Below are positions 35,751-47,392 of a stretch of DNA of 64,000 nucleotides, piece by piece (positions within the stretch are counted from its first letter, which is position 1; each line of letters begins with the position of its first letter). Position numbers and translations under genes: made by a program. The notes under the pieces were generated by a model that was given only the letters and a program-made list of their open reading frames with translations, did no database searches and was not told the origin of the DNA. The stretch spans positions 10,660,520 through 10,724,519 of the forward strand of contig NC_054389.1 of NCBI RefSeq assembly GCF_001625195.1, in the 5' to 3' direction. This DNA comes from Drechmeria coniospora (Eukaryota > Ascomycota > Sordariomycetes > Hypocreales > Ophiocordycipitaceae).

Positions 35751-35801
35751 GGGGCCGTCGAGGCGGGAGGGGGCCGTCGAGGCGGGAGGGGGCCGTCGAG
35801 G
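35751..35801. repeat. Short tandem repeat, 19 bp unit, under 3 copies
   Basis: GGGGCCGTCGAGGCGGGAG is repeated twice and a partial third copy follows, about 90 bases upstream of the REI1-like start. Confidence 0.85.
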
Positions 35802-37600
35802 AAGGGAGGAAGATTGTGCCGTGTTCGTGGCCAAGCCAGCTCCAACTATCATGGGCGGGCTGAGGCGACCAAATTATATATCGAGTCCTTTCCATGATGG
35901 CGGGTCTGTAGGTGTGGTGACGGATGACATTGTAGTGCCTACCAGCACCACCGCCTAGGCCTGTCGTATGTAAGTACCTGCACAAGCACGAGTGCGTGTG
36001 GGCAAGTACACCTACATCGTCATGACCGTCACGGGCTCCAAGTTCCCCGCGTTTCCGAACTCGATGCAAGTACACGGTACTCTCTTTGCACCTACATTGT
36101 ACGGAGAACTTGCATGCGTGGTACTACCTGCTTAGGTAGCGAGCACTCACCACTCCCTATGATGAGTCGAACATGAGTCGCGACCCCGCCCTGGCCATGG
36201 CCATCGTCTCCCGATTGGGATATAATGGTGACTCACCAACGCTTGACGGGTAGCAGAAACCTGTGACGTGACGTCTGCGGGAGTAGGGAGGGGGCATCAA
36301 GCAAAACAGGGGCGTCGATGCCCGTGGATGGGGGGCTCTTCCCACATGGCTGCGAACGACCTAGCAATTGAATTCAATCATGCTTGGCCCAGCCTGTCAG
36401 AACAGGATTGGTGTGACGATCCCGACGTGGGGGAGGAGTCATATCGTTGCCGTACAGTGCGTTCGTACCAAATACTGTGGGCAGGTGTCCCAAGTAGGTA
36501 CATGTGCTAATAATGCATTTACTGTAAGTACTAGGTATACATGTACTTAGACCCATCAGTACTCTGTAAGCACAGTACGGGGTACTCACTCCTTAAGCAC
36601 AGTACAGTGCTTGATCCGCCATTGTTGCTGTTCGTTTCGAGCAAGACGCCTCTCCACTGCTGAGTGGAGCAGGCTTTGTTTGACTCTTATTAAATGACTT
36701 CCTATTTCGTCTTTAGCCGTAGGGGTAATTGGTCAGTGCATGCGAGGTGCCAAATGCCAAATGGCATCGGCCTCCTTGTGTATGCTGTCGCCCTGTACCA
36801 AGCAAGCCAGGAGTACTTGAAGTATTCGGCAGCTGCTCGGCATACCAGCAGCAACCGAATACCCACGACTAGTGGAGACGGGACAACGATCTGCCGTCGC
36901 CAGGTGCTATTGTTAACGGATTCGCCGCCCTCGCTTGGCCGTTGGTATGGCATGCTGACTTTACGGTCCGTGTCATGGGAGTGGCAGCCAACGTTTCCAA
37001 ACTGCCATGGGATGTGCAAAGTCCCCAACGGTGGGATCGAGCGACGGACCAAAGCTGATGGCGCCTCTGGGTGCGGTATTCTTAACGAACCCAACAAACG
37101 ATCTGCCCACGCCGGGCGATGAGGCCCTCTAGTTTTGGCCTCTACTCCTTGCCGTAGCCTGCAACGTTTTGGGTCCACAGCTTGGTCAACAATAGCACCT
37201 ACCTCTTTTTTGTATGGACGTACTTGTACAGTGTATCGATGCGAAAATACTCCCTCTCCCAACGTCCACATCGCTCTAGGCGTGGCGCTTCGACTGGACC
37301 TCGTGCGAGCTTTCGTCATGCAGAGGGAACGCATATGTGCATTTGTGCACGGCTAGTGTGCTACATGTAGTACGATTGTACGAGTAATAATGAGCCTACT
37401 CCGTTCAGGCTATGCATGTGCATGTCAATGTCAGTGTGGTACGGAGTACTCCAGCACGAGATGGCGCTATACAGTAGTACTTGCAGAGTAGTCCATCGCA
37501 CTCCAAGTCTAGTGAATACCGTGACGCGAATCAATTACAGCACTTGTACAGAGTATCATGTGCGCACACAGCTCTTGCCTATTGCAACAACGCAGAGAAC
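35802..37600. repeat. Gene-poor spacer with GTAC-motif patches
   Basis: GTAC-type motifs cluster at 35960-36130, 36490-36610 and 37350-37560. Between 36700 and 37340 both strands stay open for several hundred bases, but neither product resembles a protein family. No RNA gene was seen. Confidence 0.6.
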
Positions 37601-37730
37601 CCACTACCACCCACCACCCGTTACCACCCGTTACCACCCATCACCACCCATCACCACCCATTACCGCCCATTACCACCCATTACCGCCCATTACCACCCA
37701 TTACCACCCATTACCACCCACTGCTACCCC
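37601..37730. repeat. Minisatellite, 10 bp unit TTACCACCCA, about 12 copies
   Basis: A run of 10-base units with variants TTACCACCCG, TCACCACCCA and TTACCGCCCA. One strand is almost without G and the other almost without C. It lies about 430 bases upstream of the OPT transporter start codon. Confidence 0.95.
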
Positions 37731-38159
37731 CTCTTTCTCACCCAAATCGAAGCGGCTGGAACGTGTTGTGATTCGTTCGACAACTTGCCACGAGACAATC
37801 TCCAGAGAGGGCAGGCTGAGCTTGTTGGACATGAGCTCGTTGGCGAGCTTCGCTTGGCCATGGCCTGGTGCGAGGTGCGAGGTGCGCGCCCCTCCCCGCA
37901 TCTGCAATTCGGCTTCCTATCGGGCCATCGGCAATGGGCATGAAGCCTGCGTCGGCTCGGTTGTGGCCGTCGTCGGTAAGACGAGCCCTCGTCGTTGCAA
38001 CATGTCGAAGCACCGCCACCCCGGCCTTTCTCTGCTCCTCGTCCCGTGCCCATCCCACGACAGATACCCGTCCCGTTCCCGTGGCGTCGAGGCTGGATCG
38101 CTTCCCATCCCTCTGAAGCGTCGTCTCCCCTCATCCGGTGCCTTTCGACGGAAGAAAAT

Positions 38160-40851
38160 ATGACTGGCAGGCCACAGGTCGATGGCGACGGCATCGAGCC
38201 GCCGCCGGCGGGTGAGACCCAAGAGAAGAAGGCGAGCAGGGTCACGGCCGAGAGGTATGACGAGCAGATTCCCCACGAACTGCTCGAGACGCTGGCGCCC
38301 AATGGCGAGGGCGACTACGTTCTCGAAAAGATCAACGCCATGTCGGAGGAAGAGGCCATCTCCATCCTTCGGCAGTCTCTCGAGTTTCACACGGATGATT
38401 GGAACTTTCCGTCCGACATGAGGGAGCGTATGCAGAAGCTCTTGCTCGGTCCCAAGGCCTACGGCGAATTCTACGACCGGGACCTGCGCGTCGACGCCGT
38501 CATGATGAGGTGGTCCTCGCCCTACCCCGGCGTTCGTGCCGTCGCCAGTCCGGTCGACGAACCCGACGTTCCCACCGAGACGATCCGAGCCTACTTCCTC
38601 GGCATCGGTTGGGCCGTGATAGGAACCTTCATGTCCACCTTCTTCAACAGTCGCTTCCCAGCCATCGGTACGTGGGCTTGACGAGGCCGCCGCCCACCAT
38701 GATGCGCGGCTCGCTCACCGGCGTGCAGGCCTCAACGGTTCCGTCATCCAGATCCTGCTCTTTCCTTGCGCCAAGGGCCTCGAGAGAATGCTCCCCGACT
38801 GGGGCTTCTCCGTCCGGGGCCGCCGCCATTCCCTCAACCCCGGCCCTTGGACCTTCAAGGAGCAGATGTTTGCCACCATCACGTACAACATCGCCATATA
38901 CACGACCAACAGCTACGGCATGATCCTCGTCCAGAGCTCGCCCGTCTACTACGGCCTCGGCTTCGTCACCTTTGGCTACCAGCTCATGCTGACGCTCTTC
39001 GTCCAGCTCATGGGCATGGGCTTTGCCGGCTACCTCCGGCGATTCTCCGTCTACCCCGTCAAGGCCCTGTGGCCGACGATCCTGCCGACCATTGCCATGA
39101 ACAGAGCGCTCACCAAGCCCGAGCCGCGGGAGAACATCAACGGCTGGACCATCTCGCGATACAGGTTCTTTTTCGTCTCCGCCTCGGCCATGTTCGTCTA
39201 CTACTGGCTTCCCGGCTACCTCTTCACCGCCATGTCCCAGTTCAACTGGATGACGTGGATCGATCCCGAGAACATCACGCTCGCCATCCTCGGGGGGTCC
39301 AACCTCGGGCTGGGCCTCGTCAACCCGGTGACGACGTTTGACTGGAACGTGGCCACGTCGTCGTACGCCGCCCTGGCCCAGCCGTTCTTCAGCACCTGCA
39401 CCATGTACGTCGGTAGCATCCTCGGCGGCCTCATCATCCTGGCCATTTACTACTCCAACCAGTACAACACGGCCTACCTGCCCATCAACTCGTCGTCGGC
39501 CTTTGCCAACGACGGGACGCCCTTTGTCGTGCAAAAGGTCGTCGTCGACAACAAGCTCGACCTCGAAAGGTACCAGCGCTACTCGCCGCCCTTTTACTCG
39601 GCCGGCTACGTCCTCACCGTCGGCGCCAACTTTGCCTTTTATCCCGTCTACTTCCTCTACATCATGGTCAACCAGTGGAGGACCATGTCGCAGGCCTTTG
39701 TCGACTTCTACCACGGCCTCCGCCACGGCCGGAGCAACTACGAGGGCGCCATGGACGTGCACAGCCGCGCCATGTCCCGGTACGAGGAGGTGCCCGATTG
39801 GTGGTTCATCCTCATCCTCGTCGGCGCCGTCGTCGTCTCCGTCGTCTTCGTCGAGATCTACCCCGTCGACACGCCCGTCTGGCTCGTCTTCCTGCTCATC
39901 GCCATCAACCTCGTCTTCGCCGTGCCCCTGTCGTTCCTGTCGGCGACGACGGGCACGAACCTCGGCCTCGGCTCGCTCATCCAGATCATCACCGGCTACC
40001 TGCTGCCCAACAACCCGAACGCCTTCCTCTTCGGCCAGACGCTCGGCTCCTGGGCCCTCGCCGGCTACGGCGACAACTACGTCCAGGACCAGAAGATGGC
40101 CCACTACTGCAAGATCGCGCCGCGGGCCGTCTTCCGGAGCCAGATCGGCACCATCGTCGTCACCTGCTTCGTCGCCGTCGGCGTCCAGAACTTCATCCTC
40201 CACAACGTCGAAGGCCTCTGCACGGCCGACCAGCCGAGCCGCTTCACCTGCGCCGGCGACGGGGCCCCCCTCTACGCGAGCTCGCTCATGTGGGGGCTCC
40301 TCGGCTCCGATCGCATGTTCGGCGAGCTCTACCCGCTCTTCAAGTGGTGCTTCCTCATGGGCGCCGGCATCGCCGTCGTCTTCCTGCTCGGGCAGGGCCT
40401 CGGGCCCAAGCATCTGCCGGCCGTGCGGGAGCGGCTGCGTCTCCGCCTCAGCCCGGCGCTGTTTTCCCTCCTCGACAGGACGCTCTTCCCCCTCGTCGGC
40501 TCCCTGCTGTGGCTCAACCCCGTCCTCGTCATCCAGGGGATCCAGCACTGGGCGCCGTCGAACCTCTCGTACAAGACGCCCGGCTTCCTCCTCTCCTTCG
40601 TCTTCATGTACTGGCTGCCGCGCCACCGGCTGGCCTGGTGGGCCAAGTACAACTACACGCTCTCGGCCGCCCTCACGGCCGGGCTGGCCGTCAGCGCCCT
40701 CGTCATGTTCTTCGCCGTCGGCTTTCACCCCCGAAGGCTCACGTGGTGGGGGAACACGGTCAGCGGCGCGGGCGTCGACGGGAAGCAGGTCGGCATCTAC
40801 CCGATTCCCGCACGAGGGTACTTTGGCCCCGAGAAGGGCACGTTCCCGTAG
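38160..40851 (+). CDS. OPT family oligopeptide transporter
   Basis: Exons 38160-38667 and 38729-40851 encode 876 residues, a normal OPT length. The 61-base intron (GTACGT ... GTGCAG) lies inside the first membrane segment (SRFPAI/GLNGSVIQ). The N-terminal ~150 residues are cytosolic and acidic; then come about 14 hydrophobic segments with family motifs NPGPWTFKEQMFATI, MGMGFAGYLRRF, LGLGLVNPVTTFDW, and late GTNLGLGSLIQIITGYLLP. These carriers import small peptides (or peptide-linked metals/siderophores) with protons at the plasma membrane or vacuole. The ATG at 38160 is preferred; an in-frame ATG at 37995 would add 55 Pro/Arg-rich residues. The C-terminus PIPARGYFGPEKGTFP recurs as a relic about 3 kb downstream. 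Confidence 0.95.
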
Positions 40852-41159
40852 CGTCGACGGCACGACGAGTTTGGCGAGCGAAGGAGGGCTGCACGGCCAC
40901 TTCAAGGTGCCCACGGCGGGTCATGGACGACGTGCACCGGTGCTCGCTTCCGCGTACGGCAAAGGCCGTCCGGACTGCCTCTGTTGCAGGGCAGAGCATG
41001 GCGGAGCTTGCTTGCTGTCTCTCCACGTCGATGCAATTTAGCATTGCGCCCCGCACTTTTATCTTGGATATGCTTTTCTGAGTCGAGGTTTGCATCTCGC
41101 TGGCAAGGCATGGTCATATTACAATCCTTGTGGGGTTGGCATCCCTTGGGGCAAGCAAC
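40852..41159. other. 3' flank of the OPT gene
   Basis: About 300 bases of GC-rich trailing sequence with no gene. It passes into the GTAC island at about 41160. Confidence 0.4.
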
Positions 41160-44100
41160 GACGACCAAGCACATGTACCTGCTTGCAGAGCACACTGCTT
41201 GCCTACGTACATGTCGTTGTATAATTACTTCCGTAGCATAAGTAAGTACTAATGCTACAAGTACGTACAAGGAAATGGACATGAACAGTACAGCTACAAC
41301 TACATACAAGTACTGTATGTAAGTGTACAGTACAGCTACACCCATGTGCACACCTACCTGCTACCTGACGGCAGGTAGTACGAGTCCGGGGAGTACAAGT
41401 CGTGATACTTGCATGCACCAATTCGCACGAGAATGCCAAATACGTCCACCGCTACGTACTTCTACTTGCTTACACCTACACCTTTTTAAGTACTTGCATA
41501 AGTACTTACAGTATACTGCATGTACACGTAGAATACGGAGTACTTGTACTGTAGAGTAAGTTTCCTGCACTCCGTACTTGTATGTAAGTACTTACATGAG
41601 GACATAGATGTACTTGTACTTGGTGAGTGCAGTATCAGTCCTACGCAATGGGCTTCCCCGTCAATGAGGTGCGTGGGGATGCCGGTTCTGGGGTTCAGGC
41701 TGTCTCCGTGTCAGCAGAACGCCGCCTCGGGGACAAAACAAAGATCGGCGGTAGATGCCTCGTACTACGATGCATAGTACGGAGTACTTAACTACACGTT
41801 AGTGTGCCTGTATTGTGTGTGTTTGTGTACTTGTTGGTAATACCTACTTGCGGCGTTCGGTACGAAGTACGCTACGGTGCAGAGTAGTACGCGCTCACAG
41901 TGTTCCCCACGTCTGAGGAAGCCAACATCAGCATTCTAGGCGAAAGCCGTCAGGGCACGAACCAGTTAGAGGTGCAGGTTAGAGCAAGGTTGACTACCTA
42001 AGTAGTACAAACGTGCACATGTATGGAGTATTGCAGCACTTGGTAGTATCAAGCACACCTACCTACTTTGCGATAATACAAGTACGCATGGTACGCCAGC
42101 TGTCCCACATGTACACCTACTAGGTACCTGTTGTACAGCGTGTACAAGTACTCGGCGATGTAATACTTGCATGTGCACTAAGTACAGTCCCTCGAGTACA
42201 TGTGTCGCTGGAGAAGTAAGTAAACTGTAGTTGTACATGCAAGCAAGGCACTGTAAGTGCCTATAGTACCTAGGTTAGTAGGTGTAGGTGTTCTTGCTTA
42301 CAGTACTTACTTACTAGTGTTCGTACGCCACAGTGCAGTACGAAACGAAGTATTAAGATATGTAAGTACACCGACGCGAGCCGTTACATTTGCATGTTCC
42401 TTAAATAAGTAATACTTACTCCGTTCTGCACAAGTACTTGTAGTTGTACATGAACTTCGTACTCCGTACAAGTACGACTATTTGTCATTGATATCTGTAC
42501 TTGCTTGGCTTGCCGCCAATTCTTCCTCGCCAGCCCTTTGGAAATATTCCAAATGTCCGATGGATGTGGACGATGGGCTTCCAATGCGTCCCCGGCGCCC
42601 AGGCTGACCTGATTCGGCCCGCTATCGAGCCGAAGAATGGTCGAAAGCTAGGGCATTGCAACCGTGCAAGCACGAACCGGTACGCACAGGCACATGGATG
42701 CATGCATGTGAAAGTGCGCCTACACACCCATTCATGCCAGCAAGATACTTGCATGAATATACTGTACAACTACGTGTACGGGTAATTGTACGCAATACCC
42801 TGTGTGTGCACATTGGTGGGAGCATGTACTGTAGATGCCAAGTACTGCGCATGTGCAACGAAGTGTGCCATGTGTGCATCTGCCATACCCCTCCGAGAAC
42901 CTCGGCGGAACCCCCCGAGTCAGACGCCTAAAGGATCCAAGCCAAGGCGCTAGAAGGCGTAGCTCGGAAGCCCATCCCCCGCCAATCCCGCCCATTGCCA
43001 GCCACTATCCAACCATTCTGTACGGGGCTCGATGGCGAACCGACGACGGGCTGATGGCTTGCGCCGGCGATGAGCTCATGATGGGGTTGAAGAAAGATTT
43101 ATTTGTTCGACGTCGGCGCGACGAGAATCATCGACGCGGACGCAAGGGGAAACATGCAACTTTCCGCGCACACAAGTACCTTGGTACGTATTTACTTGTA
43201 CTTACACGCACTGTATGTAGTATTATTGCAGCAGTGCGAGTGCGTAGTACTTGTGGTATTACATGGTGTGCAAGTACAGTACTTGCTCCGTTGGGGCATT
43301 GACTTGACTCTCGTCCATCATCCCCCAAAATGCTCGAAGGGCATTGCGGTGCTGCGCTCAACGCACTGCCCTGGCTATCGATTGCTCGAACCCGTTGCAC
43401 TTTCTCGTATCAACTTTCTCGACAGAGAGAGTACGGCGGCGGCGAGACGCACCATCGGCAGCCGCCCACTCTCTCGGCATTCGATGCACAGCAGTGACGG
43501 CAGTGACACGGCACATTACACAGAGGTCCATTGCTTGTTCGCTCAGGTCATCGAAACAATGGGAGCGGCAAGGATGCACGGCTCGCCAGATGCCGACGGC
43601 ATGCAAGATGCGCGCCCCTTGCGTTGGTAAGCAATACAAGCAAGTGTACTCTGTTAAGTACTTGGTGTAATACATGCTAGTGATTGCAAACTGCATGTGC
43701 ATGTTCTCCGTACAGTTAGTGTGGTTGTGTTTCGGCTTTAGTTGCACCTACAAAGACACTTAAGTATAGTGTACAGTACAGTACAACGTAAGTAAGTGCT
43801 TACACCTACTGTACAACAGCAACGCTGGTGTGGGAGCCAAGTTGATGCAATGTACTGTACGTCACTTGATGTGAGCACTAGGTACTGAAGTAACCAACCC
43901 TACTGTACTTACAACTACAGTACACCTAAGTGCGGACTACTCCAAACTGGCAAGTACTTACTAGGTATACAGCACGTTCACGAACGGCAAGCACAGCACC
44001 CATCCCCTCAAGAGGGTACTTGGGCCCCGAGAAAGGCACGTCAAGTAAAATGTACAACTAGTACAATGTACAACTAGTAAGTACTTAGGTGCACACATGT

Positions 44101-46950
44101 GGTTGAAAGTGTAATTGTACCGTACTGTACTTATGCCCTGGTAGACAAATGCAGTACGAGTTCCCCGTAGTAGTAAGTAGGTGTACATGTACATATGCCA
44201 GGACTGGTAAGTATGTACTTACTTGCGGTTCGTACGAGTTGAGTCCTGTGCGGGCATGTAAGTACAAGTAGTTATACATGTACTGTACTCCGTACTCTGT
44301 ACAAGCTGTTGGGGTTGATCGTCTTGGCCAAACTTGGCGGTCGTTGAGAGCGGTTGGCAGGAAGGATCCAGCCGGCTTGTTCCCAAGCAGTTGACACGGC
44401 AGCCGGTACTCCGTACGTCTGTTCGTTTCCATTGCGCTTCCCAGGGCAACCCCCCCCAACCTACTCCGTACTTGTAAGTGCTAAGTTTGCGACACTCCAA
44501 ACCGGAGAATACTGTAGCACATGTGCATCGTGCAAGTAGTTGTGCTCTGTACCGTTACCGCGTACAAGCGCGTACTTTCATAGGAGTAACGCATACAGCA
44601 CGTGTGCTTGCAGCAACTACTTGTACATACAAGTACAATGTAAGTAAGTACATGTAAAACAAGTGTCTGAACCAAGTACAACGACAAGTATTACTGCAAG
44701 TACGGAGTAGTTGTACTATAAGTAATTGCTGCTCGTACGAGTTCACGCCCTTCAGTACAATCAAGTACCTGCATTTACTCCATACCGCACGGAGTATTAT
44801 TCCGTACAGTGTTGAGTACTTCCATGTACTTATACCAGTATGCAGTTAATAGGCGCGCTTGTAAGTACTCGTACTGCTTGTACACTGTACTTTGTGATAT
44901 TAGGGCTCATGATCTTCGTTCGAGAAGGTGTACAATAAGTAGTACCGGTCCAGCTACATGTACTTATTACAGGCACAGAGTGCTTTAGTATGCTATATCC
45001 CCAGGATGTTCCCCCACTTCTCCAACTGCGCTATCCACAATTCGTGGAGGAGTACTCCGTACTCCGTCCTTACACCACGCTCGTGCAATGCAGCAAATGC
45101 ACGTGTGACCAGGAACCATTTGCAAACAAAAAGGTCCACGATGAAAACCAAAGTCTTCGTGCATCGATCTCGCGTGACTGGCTGGACTCCACACACACAC
45201 ACACACCGATACACATACACACACGCTTACAGTACAGACGCGAAATGGATGACGATCCGCCCGACAAAGGTACCGAGAAATCAGACTCGTATAATACCGT
45301 AAACCTTGGTCGGGCGCTTAGGCGCCCGGCAGCCGACACATGCACTGTACTGTGTCGTCGGTTACACGCTTGGCCGAGCCCTGCGTTTCACGAGAGACGG
45401 ATTTTGTTGCAGCTTGCTCCCAAACTCAAGTGCTTGATCCCATTGCAAAACGCTGTTTTGTGCAATTTCTGGTCTCGTAACATCCGAGCAAGTGGACCCT
45501 TTCCACCATGTCCACCGTGACGAGATTACCAGTACTCCGTACTGTACAAGTACTTCGTACAAGTAAGTACAACCAAGTACACCTGCTTACATGTACTTGC
45601 GGTACTTGCCAGTACAGTACGAGCACGGCGAGAAGGTGTACTTGTAATTACGTGTACTTTTCAACCGTTGAGAACCACTCCTTACCCCGTACGATGTATC
45701 TTCACACTGCAAGGACATGTGCCAGCAGGGTACGGTACTGGGCATGTAGTTACAACTAGGTGAGAGCATCAAGTACAACTACAGTTGTGTACAGTAATAC
45801 TCCGTACATTCCAAGTTATCATTTACTCGTTCTCACTGGCCCCGGAGGAAAAAAAAGGGTATTAGTGCATGTAAGTACATGTACAACTACATGTACTTAC
45901 ATGTACTTACATGTACGGAGTACAGTAGTAGCACATCAGTACAAATATCAAGTACTTAACATTACTTGCAAACATTGTACTGTAATTACAAGCAGTGACA
46001 TGTCCGCGCTCCCTAATACCATAACTGCGGCACTACTGCATGTAAGTGTACATGCATGCACTCGTCTGCCTGTTGAGAACACCGCACACCGGAGCAAGTG
46101 TACGAACATGCACAAGTAAGCAATAAGGACACGGAAAGTTGGTGGTGGAAATCGAGATGATTGATGCATAGGCGGGCGCCCGTATGGATGAAGCACAAAC
46201 ATTGGGAGTGTAGCAATATGATCCATGATGGCGAACCGCCCCGTCTCGGTCCCCCATGCAGGTGTACATGTAGCACGGAGCAAGTACGGAGTACATGTAC
46301 ATGCGCTTGCTCCAAGTGCTCCATGGTGGTGGTGTGCGTGCAAGTACTTACATGCACGTACAGTATCTGTACATGTACAACTACTTGAAAGTACATGTGC
46401 AAGTACACTTACACCTACGTAAGAGATAATGGCCGTCGTGAACCTTGTGCTCGTGGGGTTGATTGTTGTTGTCCGTCGGTCCTCCGCTCTTCGTTTGCCG
46501 CAGGTGCGAGAAACGCCCATGGTGCTACTCCGTTTTGTTGTGCAACACCCCTGCCGGGTTTCGAGAAATGCCGTAGCGGCAGCGCAGGATTTGCCCTCGA
46601 CGCTTGCACCATCTCGACGTTCCCTCCGAATCGGACCCGTCGTACGTGGTGCAAGCAAGTATTTCTCGTGTACCGTGTGCATCTATGTAATCCGACACTT
46701 GTTTACTTAAGAGTAGGATCTGCTGATGTGGACTGGCTTTGCGAGCAACTATATAACAAGCATGGATCTCCCTCGTCCAGGTGCCACATAAGACATACTA
46801 CGTATACGACGACTAAGCGAGACCGATCCTGCCTTCCTGTCGGTACTTGCAAGTAGACTTGGCTGCGGTACGGTACGGAGTACAGCAAGTACAACCACAA
46901 TACGGCAGCGGGCACTTGAGCTCCTCGTGTTCCTTCCCCAGGTCTTCCCC
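41160..46950. repeat. Largest GTAC-motif island
   Basis: Nearly 6 kb without a credible gene. The motifs are densest at 41200-41640, 42000-42480, 43740-44330, 44580-44960 and 45530-45960. Motif-poor patches at 42500-42680, 42880-43160, 43300-43630, 44990-45520 and 46420-46660 look like older, ordinary sequence between motif clusters. One patch preserves an OPT C-terminus relic. A CA dinucleotide run lies at about 45190-45206. No transposase, reverse transcriptase or long terminal repeat was recognised. Confidence 0.85.
43999..44043 (+). pseudogene. Relic of an OPT transporter C-terminus
   Basis: Fifteen codons read PIPSRGYLGPEKGTS, matching the PIPARGYFGPEKGTF end of the intact OPT gene at 40804-40848; by eye 37 of 45 bases agree. 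Just upstream, a shifted frame reads NGKHS, reminiscent of the DGKQV that precedes this motif in the intact protein, which suggests a frameshift. Nothing further upstream is recognisable, and no stop follows the motif as it should. Inference: the last trace of a second OPT gene or of a partial duplication, now embedded in the GTAC island. Confidence 0.6.
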
Positions 46951-47070
46951 GGAAAGCTCCTTCCCCGGACAAGTACTTCCCCGAAGGCGCCTTCCTCACT
47001 TGCAAGCCCAACCCAAGGCATTGCCGTGCATACGGTTCTGCAGGCACCACTCGGCGCTCAACCTTCACCA
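46951..47070. promoter_or_regulatory. Upstream region of the JEN-type transporter, distal part
   Basis: Short stretch of C- and T-rich sequence with repeated CTTCCCC/TTCCCCGG words (46930-46985), leading into the polypyrimidine tract. Confidence 0.35.
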
Positions 47071-47368
47071 CCTCCTCCTCCTCTCCTCCTCCTCCTCCTC
47101 CTCCTCCTCCTCCTTCTCCTCCTCCTCCTCCTCCTTCTCTTCCTTCTCCTCCTCTTCCTCCTCCTCCCTTTTCTCCTTTTTTTCCTCCTCCTCCTTCTTT
47201 TTCTCCTCCTTCTCCTCCTCCTCTGCCTCCTCCTCCTCCTCCGCCTCCTCCTTCTCCTCCTTCTTCTCCTTCTCCTTCTCCTCCTCCTCCTCCTTCTTCT
47301 CCTCCTTCTCCTCCTCTTCCTCCTTCTCCTTCTCCTTCTCCCCCTCCTCCCCCTCCTGCCCCTCCTCC
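47071..47368. repeat. Polypyrimidine tract of about 300 bases (CCT/TTC triplets)
   Basis: Nearly pure C and T on the plus strand, mainly CTC and TTC triplets, broken by only isolated G bases near 47225, 47243 and 47358. It ends about 25 bases before the transporter ATG. A reading frame through it would give poly-Leu, poly-Ser or (reverse strand) poly-Glu/Arg, which I regard as an artefact. Confidence 0.95.
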
Positions 47369-47392
47369 ACATCCACATCCATAATCATCATC

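Noticed and set aside
36702..37334. 210-codon minus-strand frame with an overlapping plus-strand frame
   Set aside because: No domain, no splice-supported extension and mixed composition; both strands open at once suggests chance.
38644..40914. 756-codon minus-strand frame opposite the OPT gene
   Set aside because: A shadow frame caused by GC-rich codon use in the real OPT gene; repetitive Asp/Glu/Gly/Val composition and no domain. Similar shadows lie opposite the desaturase (9392-10786) and GTR1 (58635-59687).
46429..46710. 93-codon plus-strand frame with a hydrophobic start resembling a signal peptide
   Set aside because: It sits inside the GTAC island, ends in motif sequence, and has no cysteine pattern or similarity that I can recognise.
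47071..47368. Poly-Leu, poly-Ser or poly-Glu/Arg proteins through the polypyrimidine tract
   Set aside because: Open frames arise from the triplet-repeat composition; the transporter start lies downstream with correct family sequence.
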